From positions 62,001 through 126,000 of the forward strand of contig JAWWNJ010000122.1 in assembly GCA_037176885.1 (NCBI GenBank): a DNA stretch of 64,000 bases. Reading direction: 5' to 3'. The stretch comes from Favolaschia claudopus (lineage: Eukaryota > Basidiomycota > Agaricomycetes > Agaricales > Mycenaceae). The position numbers and the translations under genes were made by a program. The notes beneath the pieces were generated by a model. It did not search any database and was not told the origin of the DNA. It was given only the letters and a program-made list of their open reading frames with translations. Below, one piece after another: positions 50,464 to 61,287 of the stretch (position 1 is the stretch's first letter; every line of letters begins with the position of its first letter).

Positions 50464-52890
50464 TTGAAAGCGTAGATATAGATATTTCCAAGCTCGAAAA
50501 TAAAGCCTTACACGTACAATTCATTTGAATGCATCGATTGGTACAATTTCAATGGCATCACACCAAACCTCGCTATTTTTTGCTGTAAATCTCTGACAGT
50601 AATTGTTGTTAATAACTCTACTCATATAGCTGGCCAGAAAAAGTCAGACTGGAGTCGTTTGAGAAGGAGGCGGAAGAAAGGAAATGTCGGAGTGAGCACG
50701 TGACCGCGTTGTAAATTGATCCGTCCTGTTTCTGGCTTTGGTGCGTAGTGATTGACAAATTTTAAGTGGAGGGAAGGGTCGATAGAGGTCCCGAGAGTGT
50801 ACTCGTACCTCCTGGTTGACCACCACTATGCACATGGCAATTCGGTGCTTGGTTCTTTGGCATTTCTTTGCAGAGTTTTCTTGCGGGCCAATACTTATTG
50901 CGAGCTCTGCACTCAAAAAGTTATTTTTCACTCCATCTTGAACCCCCATACACCCTCCACAATCATTTTTTAGGTGTGTTACTCCCGGATAATAAGGCGT
51001 AATAACCCAAACTGTGTTCAGAGCCGCATACACAACTGGACCAAACATCAGTGATCACTGTGACCCATGTGTCACACCATCCCCGCCGCGGAAATCGAAC
51101 CGCGACCAATCCGCTTACCGTAAGTCAATATGTATTTTTCTGAAACCTCATCTACTTGAACGTAGTTGATAATTTCTTGTTCAACTTAATACTTTACTCC
51201 AATGTGCATTGTAATATTGATACAGAATTGCGCAAGCTCCCCCTTCTGTAGGCCGGAACTCCGGCATACAAATCATATTTATTTTTTTCCGGGTGGAATC
51301 TCGGTCCCGGGAGCTCAGATTCACCTAGAAATTACTGTTACCGCTGTTTCTACTCAAAATATCCCGGGCAACCTCTCTTTCCGGGCTTCACCGGCAGTCC
51401 TTCCTATTTGGGACGATCAACTTTGGCTGTGTTTGATATCAGAGGCAACAGAGGATACAATGCATGTGCCTCTTTTCCTCCGTTGTAGTAGATATTTGGT
51501 GGTTAATTTATCTTATTCCACCTCTAACAGTTATTTTGAGTTCATATTTTGAGTCAAGTTTTGGTCAAGCACTTTGGCACGCTGATATCACGTGGATATT
51601 TACTCGATTTGGCCAGTATGTAATGCTTACGTGGCAGGGTGGTTGAGCCAAAAGGTCGGTTTGAAAAAAAAAACAGCCATAGGTATTTTTTTTTGGTTTC
51701 CGCACACCCTTGAGATTTATAGTATCCCGAAGAACCGTCTATTGTGGCAAACATCTCTCGAGTCCACAGGCCTCACAACATGACGTAGACATAGACTGAT
51801 TCGGATTCACCAACCCGCAGCGGCAACGCAGGCTGGATCTATTCCTTTATTCGGGCCGAAGCTTAACAATAGGTGACATCAGGGACAAACAACGACAACT
51901 AAACGCCCAGAAGCGCACACCCACTCTTCGTCAAAGCACCGCAGAATAGATGAGATCATAAAATACTTATCTTTTTTGGGTTGCAATTCATACTCAGATC
52001 TAGTCTCTTGTAAACAGACGCTACAACAAAATATATCCTCGTACCTGCGGTTTGTTGTAGTCTGTCAAGTTGCTGTCATCGGCGATTGGAGGTGAGCCAA
52101 ATGCCGTAATGATTTTAATCAAGTCGAATCAATCGCGTCGTTGTGCATTCTGCTACGTGTTTTTAGTTACTCTGCTGTGCGGGGTACCTTTGGCAGCTCA
52201 TTTCAATGATGTTACTCACTTGAATGGAAGGAAATGGCTCAAAATTGAGGGAGATCGCAATTTGGTGGGTTGGCCGCCGGCCACCCGCGGTGTTGTGAAA
52301 TCCTGTCGCACTGAGTGAAATAACTCACTCAAACTTTATAGACCTGCTCGACTATGTTAATTTGAGCGTCGTGTCCCAAAATTTAGGCAATTGACGGGGG
52401 CACAGTGGTAGTATAAGGTGAATAGCGGGTGGGAACTATTTCCCAATTCGTACATTACGGCATTATGCCCACCTCCGTGCATCACCCCCGTGGCAAAATA
52501 CAGACTAACTCAGATCCACCAGCTGCGGAATCGTTTCATCATCGGGGCCAGGAGCATATGCTCGCGTTTGGCATTAGAGGGTTTGCGAAGAGCCATTGGA
52601 GCCATTGAATGGCTACCAATTTTCGCATTAAGAAACTTTGATGGGCCAAACTTTCATGTAGAAGTTACAGCCGTTTTGGAAACAATATACGGGTTTTGAT
52701 CAACTGGTGCTCACTCAGCTGTTTTGCTTAAGTATGAATACCTGCCAGTCATTCACCTTGATTTAGTTTGAGGCGGCGAACCCAGTCACTATCCGTTGCT
52801 ATAAAGCTAAGGAATAGAATTAGATGAGAGTCTCTTTTAAATGACAACACTGGCCGCGGCATAGTGAGAAGGACGAGGGTGTGAAGATCC
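50464..52890. other. No gene recognised
   Basis: AT-rich sequence with short frames only. It includes the inverted SINE-like copy at about 51081-51123 and poly(A)/poly(T) runs at 51664 and 51688. Confidence 0.35.
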
Positions 52891-52893
52891 AGA

Positions 52894-53010
52894 GACATCC
52901 AAAAAATGATGGGGCCCCAATCGACTCCATCCGCATCAAAAGTGGCTGTTCAGCATCAGATGGCGCCGCCAGTATACAGTCTGGAGGCGCCATCTGATGC
53001 CACCCCCAAA
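52894..53010. mobile_element. Rearranged copy of the 126-bp CAGTGG MITE
   Basis: AAAAATGATGGGGCCCCAAT (about 52901) matches the inverted interior of the element at 46189, followed by its arm (GCATCAGATGGCGCCGCCAG) and then a second, oppositely facing arm (GGCGCCATCTGATGCCACCC, 52986-53005). The terminal CAGTGG is damaged to CAGTATACAG. It looks like a partly inverted or doubly inserted copy. Confidence 0.6.
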
Positions 53011-53247
53011 AAAGGAAATTCTCATCAAACTGCCTCTAATCTGCCCTCGCCATCGCTTTCTGGGGACGACGAGGGCACAAATTCATTGGATACACAGATA
53101 CACTGTCTTTGGAGGCAAGGATTAGAAAAACTAGCAGTTACCCGTGCTACGCTACGGCGTGATCAGAGTACAAAGAAAAGGACATGGCAGAGCAGATCTA
53201 GAATGAGGAGATTTTAAATGCTTGTGTTACAAATACGTATGGTTGAT

Positions 53248-54016
53248 TCAATGTTTACCACCATTACCACCGGCGCGACGACCACTGAAAGTCCCTTCCC
53301 CCTTGTCCTCCTGCTCGTTGGTGCGGTGATCTAGTTTGCGCTTCTTCGAATTCGGCTCGGAAGACTCGGTGCTGGACTGCCCTCCAAAAAAGCCGGTGAA
53401 CTTGAGGCGTGCTGGAGTACCATTGGTAACTAAAGATGATTTGAGATTCGAGCTATGAGAGATAGAAAACAGAAACATACCAATTTTGGATGGACTCTCT
53501 TCTTTCAGTGCCGTCGTCGAGGAAGCATTGCCGAGGAACGTCACTTTCTCAACATCAACAATGAAATACTTCATTGAACGATCATCCTTCAGCTCGAGAC
53601 CGGTAAAAAAACCCTCGACGGAGACACTCTTTCCCATGGGTTTGGATCTGCAATTGAAGAGGAAGGCATCAGAGAACAGCAAGAGCAAAAGAGTCCAACC
53701 ACCTTGACGTACCGTCAACATCCATTCTCGCGGCCTTTTCAGCACGTTCTCGCTCTCTCCGTGCACTCTGCGCCTGTGACCTATTGGAAAGCAGTTCCGT
53801 TGGAGGGTGTGGACGATTCTCTCGGGCTCTCTGATGTCGTCTGACCTGACTGAGAGAACGGGCGTTGGGGCCGCAGTGGTGGAAGTATCGGGTGGGACAT
53901 TCTGGTCGCGATGAGCAGGTACACGCCTACGTGCTTCGTTGGTTTCGCGTATAGCGCGTTGAATCTCTCGCTGTCGTTGTTGATGCCGTTGCGGCGTCGT
54001 TGGAGGTGTTAATAAA
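53248..54016 (-). CDS. Intron-bearing gene of unknown function with basic C-terminus
   Basis: Three coding blocks are visible on the minus strand. The first is Gln/Arg-rich with a coiled-coil character (TPPTTPQRHQQRQREIQRAI; then, in the next frame, NRSQAQSARRERERAEKAAR and MDVDG). The second is a compact domain (GKSVSVEGFFTGLELKDD, MKYFIVDVEKVTFLGNAS). The third is ARLKFTGFFGG with a bipartite basic tail (SKKRKLDHR). Introns are at about 53648-53700 (acceptor TTGCAG; donor GTCAAG keeps the frame, though GTACGT 5 nt upstream is the better consensus) and 53430-53480 (GTATGT...CTTTAG, phase 1). A further intron or frameshift near 53860 is needed to join the first block. The middle domain could be an OB-like fold, but this is only a guess. 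The 5' start is not defined. Confidence 0.45.
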
Positions 54017-54852
54017 TTCGATGAGTAGAGCTTATTAGCAACCGGTGAAAAACGAAATTTTACGCACAAGAACGTCATCCAAAAACCACAAGTGGAGCAG
54101 CACTTTTTCACCTTTCCAAGAAAGGAAACAACGTGCCGATTCGTGCCGCATCGCTTGAGTTGCCTTTCTGAGCGACTTCTATCAGCGTACACGCTCACTA
54201 CTCTACTCGCCGTCCTGCGAGCCTCTTGGAACGACGAGCAACAAGCTCTACCTTTCGCGCAAGCGTCCTACTTCGTCATGATCGCCACTCTGGAGCGGGG
54301 AACGGCCATGCGCCTGACCGCATCTCTCGATGACGTCTTCGAGGTTTTGCATGTTTGGAACCTCCGTTTTTCACTGATCTCGCTTAGTTTTTCATGTATA
54401 TTTTGAAAAGCACCGGCTGCTAATAAGCTCTAGTATATCCGCGACTGTAATTATTGAGGAACTTGTGAGGAACAGTCCTCGTACATTTGGATGTCGATTT
54501 CGTGGTGGGAAAGAGATTACATGTTCAATGTTCACACAGAAAGACAAGAAAGATTGTTTATTGGAGACGACGCTACGGGCTAACTTATGTACATCGTTCG
54601 GTGTGGAGCGGTGTGGAGCGGAGGCCGGTCGACGGGAGAGTCTCCGAGAGACAGCAGCGAAGTTGTAGTAAGTTGCTTGGCTGTGTGCTGATGACGTGAG
54701 TGGGGCTTTCGGCCGTTCTCGGAACAGGTTTGTCTCAAGTCAAATCGCCTAGGGAGGTTGTAGGGAGGTCGATTGTAATATAGGAAAAACCAGCAAATCT
54801 ATATAAGAAACCCCGTGGGTGTCCTGGTTAAATGTCAGAGTGGGGCGTACTG
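54017..54852. other. No gene recognised
   Basis: A plus-strand frame at 54092-54406 lies over the putative promoter of the minus-strand gene and shows no motif. Nothing else is supported. Confidence 0.3.
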
Positions 54853-55481
54853 TAGCACTTTGTATGGGTGAAACAGACCCTCGAGCGTGACTGGAAACGC
54901 TACTGGAAACGCTACGCATGGAAACCAGAAACGGCCTCAGCGTTATGCGTGACATCATAGAATTTTGGACACGGGCGGGCAAACACCGATAAAGTCTATT
55001 TCCAAACGTTGAACGGATTCTGGGCAATTTTTAGCTCTCGTTTATGCTTTCTTTGTATCCATAGCCCTTTTGATTGCATTTCTCTTGTTACGGGCTCCGT
55101 AATACACCTATTTTTTTTTCATGAATACTGCGCCGTGGCGCACGCTCAGACACCTAAACCAGCGACGGGTCCACCACAAGCCCTCTTCGAGCGACTAGTT
55201 AAACTACCTCGGCCAGCTTCTGGTACACCTTCTCAGCACCTTGCCCGTGGTTTCCGATGGACCGTACCGCTTCTATCTTGACGAAGATTGTAGAGAGAGT
55301 GCAGTGAGGAGGAGGATGGTTATAGCAGTAGATTCAGCTAGATTCTACAGCCACAAACATGATAATTCGACATCTTTGTTTGTCACGCAGTCGTCAGGGA
55401 AACCACCCGACCGTTATGCGTTACCGTTGAAACGAAACAGGGCGGGCGTTACGCGTTACGTTTCACCCATACAAAGTGCTA
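54853..55481. mobile_element. 629-bp MITE, TAGCACTTTGTATGGG termini, copy 2
   Basis: Inverted relative to 25104-25730 and very similar throughout, including the internal TTCATGAA.../poly(T) tract. A short CTGGAAACG motif is doubled near 54889. TIRs are intact at both ends. Confidence 0.8.
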
Positions 55482-55483
55482 AG

Positions 55484-55746
55484 GTACTCCCCATCCACCT
55501 TCGACAAACATCACGTGGCCAAGTGTGACACTTACAGTATGTGTCAAAAACCAATGATTTGTTACAATGGCTTCGTGAAAGTGCGCCTTGGCTCCAGTGC
55601 AGCCACTGACACGAGAAAAAGTCCCTCGTATCCCTCTCATGGTATATTTATGCCCTGGAAGGACTTTCCTCCCTTTTTTCAATGCGGAACGGTAGGCTCG
55701 TGACCAACCGCTTCTTCACGTGGCTGCGCTTATCACGTTGCGAAGC
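55484..55746. repeat. 263-bp segment, inverted copy of 24841-25103
   Basis: Joins MITE copy 2 to the 145-bp repeat copy 4, mirroring the 24.7-25.7 kb locus. Confidence 0.8.
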
Positions 55747-55891
55747 GGGGAACTTCTCCATTCCGAGGGTGATGGGAAAACGGTCCCGATTCCCACGGTG
55801 GGTCATTGTTTTCCCTGCCCCAAGGGGAAATCCCTCGGCCGGGAAAACACGTTTTCGGCACCAAGAAAAGCCTCGGAATGACCGATTTTTC
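55747..55891 (+). repeat. 145-bp repeat, copy 4
   Basis: Same unit as copy 1, inverted, with scattered substitutions (GGGAAAACGGTCCCGATTCC instead of GGCAAAACGGTCCAGATTCC) shared with copies 5 and 6. Two sequence subtypes therefore exist: copies 1-3 and copies 4-6. Confidence 0.85.
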
Positions 55892-56230
55892 CTTGTTCCG
55901 AACCTATCCTATACTTTTAAAAGAGCACGGCACAGCCTCAGCGCCGGAAAGGGAAATTTACCCCGTGACTTTCTGTCAAAGCCTGAGAATCCCCGCGCGA
56001 CGCGCGCCGGCGAGTGCAGCGAGCGGCAGTGCGGCGCCGTCGGCCTTGAAAGCAGCAAGTGAGTGCAGGTCAAACATTTGAAGGGTCCTGAGTGGCAAAG
56101 CCACGGGTCCCACAGCTCGTTACTATTTCAATGTAGAAGGGGCCGGGGACCCACGTGAGACGCACGTGACCCGCCTACGTTTGTTCTCCAGTTCAAGTTG
56201 TTCCAATCTCTGGTTTTCTGGCAGTGTTCA

Positions 56231-58476
56231 ATGAGTCGTCGAAAGCGGAGAAAGCCTCCACCCGAAAGTGATACGGAACCTTATGAGCTTGATGCCGTTG
56301 TGGGAGAGGAGGTCAGAAACGGAACAGTGGGCATTGATCTTTTCTTCTGTCCGTTCTTCATTCTCAGCACACACAGACGTTTTTTTTGGTGCGGTGGAAA
56401 GGGTACGGGCCGGACAGCGACGATTGGAAGAAGGAAGAGGACGTGTACGTCCGCAGCACGGTCCCAGGAAGCAGCTAAATTTGTTTTACAGGCAAGCGCC
56501 GGAATTGGTTGAACGTTTTCGGGCAGAATCCCAAAGTGCGACCCAAGGTGCCTCCTCTGGGCCTTCCGCGACGGACATGGCGGGCACCGTATCTGGCTTT
56601 GGTCGCTTAAACCGAAAGCGGTCGTCGAATAAAGAAGGCAAGAGGAAAAAAGCTGTTTACCCGGAAAAATCTCCTACATCGCCGCTGGCTTCCAAGCTGC
56701 CAAGAAAACAGGCCTCCTCCGGTCTGCCACTCCCCGAAGATGACAACGAGGTTCCAGCGACCCCTCAGTCCACTACACCACCTATTATGACCGTGTCTCC
56801 CAAGTTCCCCGTTGACACGATGCTTGGCCCCGCAATCGGAAGCATTTACGCTTCGCCGCCTATCCCGTCTGCGCCCGTCTCACGGTTGCCGGCCCGTGGC
56901 TTTGCGGGAAGAGGAAATTGCGTTGATGACACTGTAGCGGACAACGCTCTCACCGCAAGCCAGCACGCACCGCCCGACAGTGGCACTGTCGTGCGCCCTT
57001 TGGCTGGCAAACCATCAAATTCATTCCGAGACGCAAACAAGCGGCCGCGTAGCCTATCATTGGATACCGCTGAGACACCATCGAAGCGGAAAGTCACGGC
57101 ATTCTCAGAAGACGCAGCGCTGGTCCCAACCAAAATTGCGGATGCTCAGTGGGTTCATCTGTGTTATTCTCTTATTCTATGCGAGCAAGCATTTTATAGC
57201 GCCCAAGTCATAGCCGACGAATGGAACGAGGTTGCTAGGCAATCAGGCGTCCCTGAAATTGCTAAAATCACTTTCATCAATGAAATTGACCACGAACCTG
57301 TCCCGCCCGATATCAACACCTTATTCACATACTTGGAAAAGGACTGTTTAAGGTGTGTTGGGGCATAATAGAGTAGTAGTGTGCGTTTACTATGCGGGGT
57401 TCCAGCAGTGTTGAGGTGCCGAATCCACCAAAGGCCGAAACTATGCCATGCATAGGAAGGCATCCCGCGTTCACTGATGAGGTACCTCTGTGTAACCTGG
57501 ATGCTGACTGACAAAGGTACTGAACCTGCCAAGGGATTGTTTACCTTCGCCACAGACTGCAAGATCATTATTGAATGTGGTCAGGTACTTAGTCGAAGCC
57601 GCTTTTTTTGAGAACCAAGCACCATCACTTTTCTGTAGGACTGTTCCGCGGCAAGCAACTGTAAAAATCGCGTGACGCAACTTCCCCGCACCATTCCGAT
57701 TGAGATATTCAAAACGGTCGAAAGAGGGTGGGCTGCGCGCAGCGCTGTTCCCTTGGTGCGTGGCCAAGTGCTAGGTCTTTATACAGGGTTTGATATTCAA
57801 CGTTGGATTCTTGGATCAAACTGATTCTATCGACAGACTAATTATGTCAGTCCTTCAAACGTTTCCCTCGCTCTTAAGTTACTGACTCGTGTCTTCAGAT
57901 CACGCACCACGGCAAGCAAGTTGATAGGTGCCGACGCCGCTTACATCTTCCAGTTAGACATGGATGAACCGCAGGACGCAGACCCGTCTCTTGTGTATAG
58001 TGTAGACGCTTTTCGCAGTGGTAAGACGACTTGACATCCTTGTACTTATACTGCATGGACGGCTAACTTCTTTCCCGAGGAAATTGGACGCGATATATCA
58101 AGTTTGTGTTTCGCCTCGTTATCAACAATCCCTGAACAAGTCGAACAACAGTCACTCTTGCTCGCCCAACACTGCCATAATCCCGGTGGCACGTGGATCA
58201 GCGCATGTGATTGCTTTGCGCGTTTGAGTATCAATCTCTATTTTTTAACGAATACAATTACAGGAATCGCTTCCCTACACCCTTGCGTTTGTAGCGACCC
58301 AGGATATAGTGCCTTTGGCGGAGTTGACCCTGGACTATGACCCCTCGGAGGCGAAGACGTTTGCTCGGAAAAAGTATCGTGAAAAGTCCAGATCGAAGAT
58401 ACTCAAGCGGAAGAGAAATCAAACGCCTTGCAAGTGCGGAACTCTTCAGTGCAGGGGTTGGCTTCCACAGATGTGA
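56231..58476 (+). CDS. Chromodomain-SET histone H3K9 methyltransferase (Clr4/SUV39 type)
   Basis: Exons read by eye: 56231-56311, 56377-56444, 56492-57352, 57409-57481 (end uncertain), about 57517-57584, 57639-57787, 57899-58020, 58080-58101, 58152-58221, 58264-58476, giving about 575 residues. Exons 1-3 form a chromodomain (YELDAVVGEE, TFFLVRWKGYGPDSDDW, KKEEDV) that would bind methylated H3K9. A long Ser/Pro/Lys-rich linker follows. The pre-SET Cys region (ATDCKIIIECGQDCS, SNCKNRVTQ) leads into SET: IPIEIFKTVERGWAARS, then VLGLYTG, NWTRYINHSCSPNTAIIP (the AdoMet-binding NHSC motif) and LTLDYDPSEAKT (catalytic Tyr). Post-SET is CKCGTLQCRGWL. All phases agree from 57517 to the stop; one junction at 57482-57516 leaves a 1-nt phase conflict I could not resolve, so an intron boundary there is wrong or the allele is damaged. 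The enzyme founds heterochromatin and silences transposons. Confidence 0.85.
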
Positions 58477-59337
58477 AGATACAATACGGCTTTTACACTG
58501 TCCAAATTATTATGGTGGAAAATGGGCTCCTTGACAGGACTCGCTTGCTGTCTTCTGCTCGGAATTTCGGCGGTTCTTGGCTTGAATCACTGAGTAGCAC
58601 ACCATCTCTCCGCACTGGACTACCTTAGTCGACGTCTCTCTCGAGCTGCCTGTGCTGCCCGCTGCTTGCTTTGCTTGCTCTAGGACCTTCTCGTCGACTT
58701 CTGAGTCAATCTCGGATCTTGCGTCATATGGTTGATGGGTCACGTCACCGTCCGGTTCTCGGGCTCTACCCGCAACCGGTCATTGACTCACGGATCTCGA
58801 GTCTCGGAGCCGGCAATACACTGCGTCGGCTTGTCGCATGGAATGCTTGAAAAATAGCGAACCCGATGCCCTGTTGTTGGATTGGGGTATGAAAAGCTTG
58901 CAAAATAGTGGATCCGATGCCCCGTGCTTCATTTGCTCCGCCGTCTGGTATGGCGGGCCGTGGCGTATAAGGAATAATAGCCTTATGCGGCCGGAGAGAA
59001 CTAACTCCTCTGTCGGTCTTCATGTTTGAAATGACATGCTGGCTTAAGTTGATTCCTGCTGTTAAGCCCATGCATATAATTTAAATAGGGTTTACACCCC
59101 ATGGGTGCCGCTACGACGGCTATGGGGAAGGGGTGGGCCTCGAAAGAGAACCCTCTGCGGTGGGCCGGACGACTGGACATTTGCTAGGGAACACTTCTAT
59201 TCAACAAGTCACCCCAGTCAGAACACAGAACTGACTTGCCGGCCAGAGATGAAACCAGGACACGGGCGATGGACCATGCCTGTATACTTGCTCAAAACGC
59301 CGAAGTTTATCGCACACGTTTCAATATCTATCAAGAA
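58477..59337. other. No gene recognised; short degenerate direct repeat
   Basis: GCTTG.AAAATAG.G...CCGATGCCC occurs twice (about 58848 and 58897). Short frames only. Confidence 0.4.
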
Positions 59338-59668
59338 AGTTGATTGAAGATTGCGAGAATGCTGGTGCTGACGAGAACTAAAAATATTCAGACTTTATGG
59401 TTAAAATACAAGATCAATGTCGCAAATTTCGGACAACACTGTACTCGGTTCATTACTGACGAAGACACAGAGAACCTTCGCACCTGGAAAGTACACTTAC
59501 TTATGGCGATCCACGACACAGAAATGCCGCTGGCGGATTGCTTCAAATTCTGGAAGAGAAAATTGAACAGTGTCAAAAAGCGCGTGCAGAGAAGAGAAAA
59601 TCCGAATCCGAAGCTCGTTACGATATCGAGGGCGAGACTCTGCGAACTTCAACCTGCAAAAGGATATT
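59338..59668 (+). pseudogene. Coiled-coil protein fragment, unknown
   Basis: A frame from 59344 (KINVANFGQHCTRFITDEDT, WKVHLLMAIHDTEMPLADCF) overlaps a second frame from about 59535 (LQILEEKIEQCQKARAEKRK, ARYDIEGETLRTSTCKR). The second has strong helical, charged character and ends at the first 145-bp repeat. The two look like parts of one protein separated by an intron or frameshift. No family was recognised. Confidence 0.3.
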
Positions 59669-59669
59669 A

Positions 59670-59814
59670 GAAAAATCGGTCATTCCGAGGCTTTTCTTGG
59701 TGCCGAAAACGTGTTTTCCCGGCCGAGGGATTTCCCCTTGGGGAAGGGAAAACAATGACCCACCGTGGGAATCGGGACCGTTTTCCCATCACCCTCGGAA
59801 TGGAGAAGTTCCCG
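59670..59814 (-). repeat. 145-bp repeat, copy 5
   Basis: First plus-strand unit of a tandem pair with 150-bp period; linker GAACA. Appears identical to copy 6. Confidence 0.85.
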
Positions 59815-59819
59815 GAACA

Positions 59820-59964
59820 GAAAAATCGGTCATTCCGAGGCTTTTCTTGGTGCCGAAAACGTGTTTTCCCGGCCGAGGGATTTCCCCTTGGGGAAGGGAA
59901 AACAATGACCCACCGTGGGAATCGGGACCGTTTTCCCATCACCCTCGGAATGGAGAAGTTCCCG
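59820..59964 (-). repeat. 145-bp repeat, copy 6
   Basis: Second unit; followed by GAACA, the same 5-mer as the linker between copies 5 and 6. Confidence 0.85.
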
Positions 59965-60660
59965 GAACAAGCCGCTTCCTCACACTCACATGACATTCAC
60001 GTGCGGACACACGGAATTTGAGAAAGGGCTTGCGTCAAGATGTCAAAAAAAGGCAATGTCTTTGGCGCGCTCTTGTGCCTCAGCAAGGGTACCAATCACC
60101 TCCAACCAGTGGTGAATGTTGTGGCTAAGAGTCATCTCTGTGATTCCACAATTTTATATTGACGAGAAATGCCTTTTTCATGACACTGTAAGCTGAACAT
60201 TCTGACGCTTGAAACCGGGTTTGACAGCGTAAATGATCTTGTAACAGCCCAACTGGCTTCAAAATATAGAATTCAGTGTAAGTAAATGCAGCCAAATTGT
60301 CTAGCAGCTCTCAGGCAGCCTTATTTCAGCTGTTTGAAGCCCATTTCGAGGGTTCATGAGGAATTCCGGCAAAAGACATTCTTTGTTTTGAGCAGTTTGG
60401 AGCAAGCCTCTCTTCGAGTGAAACCCGGCTTGTCCGGATCGGAGAGGGCTTGTTCCGAACCTAAAATAGTAAGGACGTTAACAAAAATTTTGCCCGGAAC
60501 ATTCCCTGGGGAATATGATTCTGAAAACATCTCTCACCAGAAGCTATACAAAAATATGCAGGGATCTTGCACTACATTGGACCGACTGCATTTGCCATAT
60601 TTCGGGTGATGACAGGTGTTACATAACCGCCATCAATCTCAATGCCATTGCCGGTCACTA
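59965..60660. other. No gene recognised
   Basis: Short frames only; nothing recognisable. Confidence 0.3.
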
Positions 60661-60662
60661 TA

Positions 60663-61287
60663 CAGTGGCGGCGGGATCTGCTAGTCTCGGATACCCAGAC
60701 CTTCCTGCGTAATCCTTGTTGGTAGTTTACTTGGAGCCCGGAGCTCTTTCCTAATCCGTAATTCCAATGACAGTTTTGACGTTTGATTGATTTTCGTGAT
60801 GATGGATGTGGGGACTTAGGAAGGTCTGGGTCTCTTCCATTGGACGACCTACCATAACCCCCGCCGAGCTCATTGCGTCGCGTGTATGCTTTGAATTGTA
60901 GCCATATTCAGTGGCTGCCTGCCGCCCACGTCATGTAGGAGATGTTGAGAGCGCTCGCAGGGGGCGGGGTGACCGTCGCCACCCTCCGGAGGCATGGTCG
61001 AAGTGGACGCGGTGACGCGCGAAGCGGGTTATGGTAGGTGCCCCAATCGAAGTGGCCCAGACGTTCCTACGCCCTTGTTCCGATCACCCTCAAAATCAAT
61101 CAAACGCCAAAACCTGTCATTGAAATTACAGATTAGGAAGTAGCTCCGATATATCTAATCTCGCCCTCTCGAACTGCGGAGGAACGTCTGGGTATCCGAG
61201 ACTAGGATCTGCTGCCACCCCCCCAAAAAATGGTGGAGAAATGGGCTGTTCTATTTTTAGGGGTGACATCAGATTTTGCTGCCACTG
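60663..61287. mobile_element. 625-bp composite MITE, CAGTGGC termini, TA duplication
   Basis: The outer ends CAGTGGCGGC (60663) and GCTGCCACTG (to 61287) are flanked by TATA/TATA. An inner inverted pair (CTAGTCTCGGATACCCAGAC at about 60681 and its complement at about 61182) folds around a ~480-bp core. The right end also contains GGGCTGTTCTATTTTTAGGG, an inverted piece of the 126-bp MITE interior, so one family member seems nested in or recombined with another. Confidence 0.7.
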
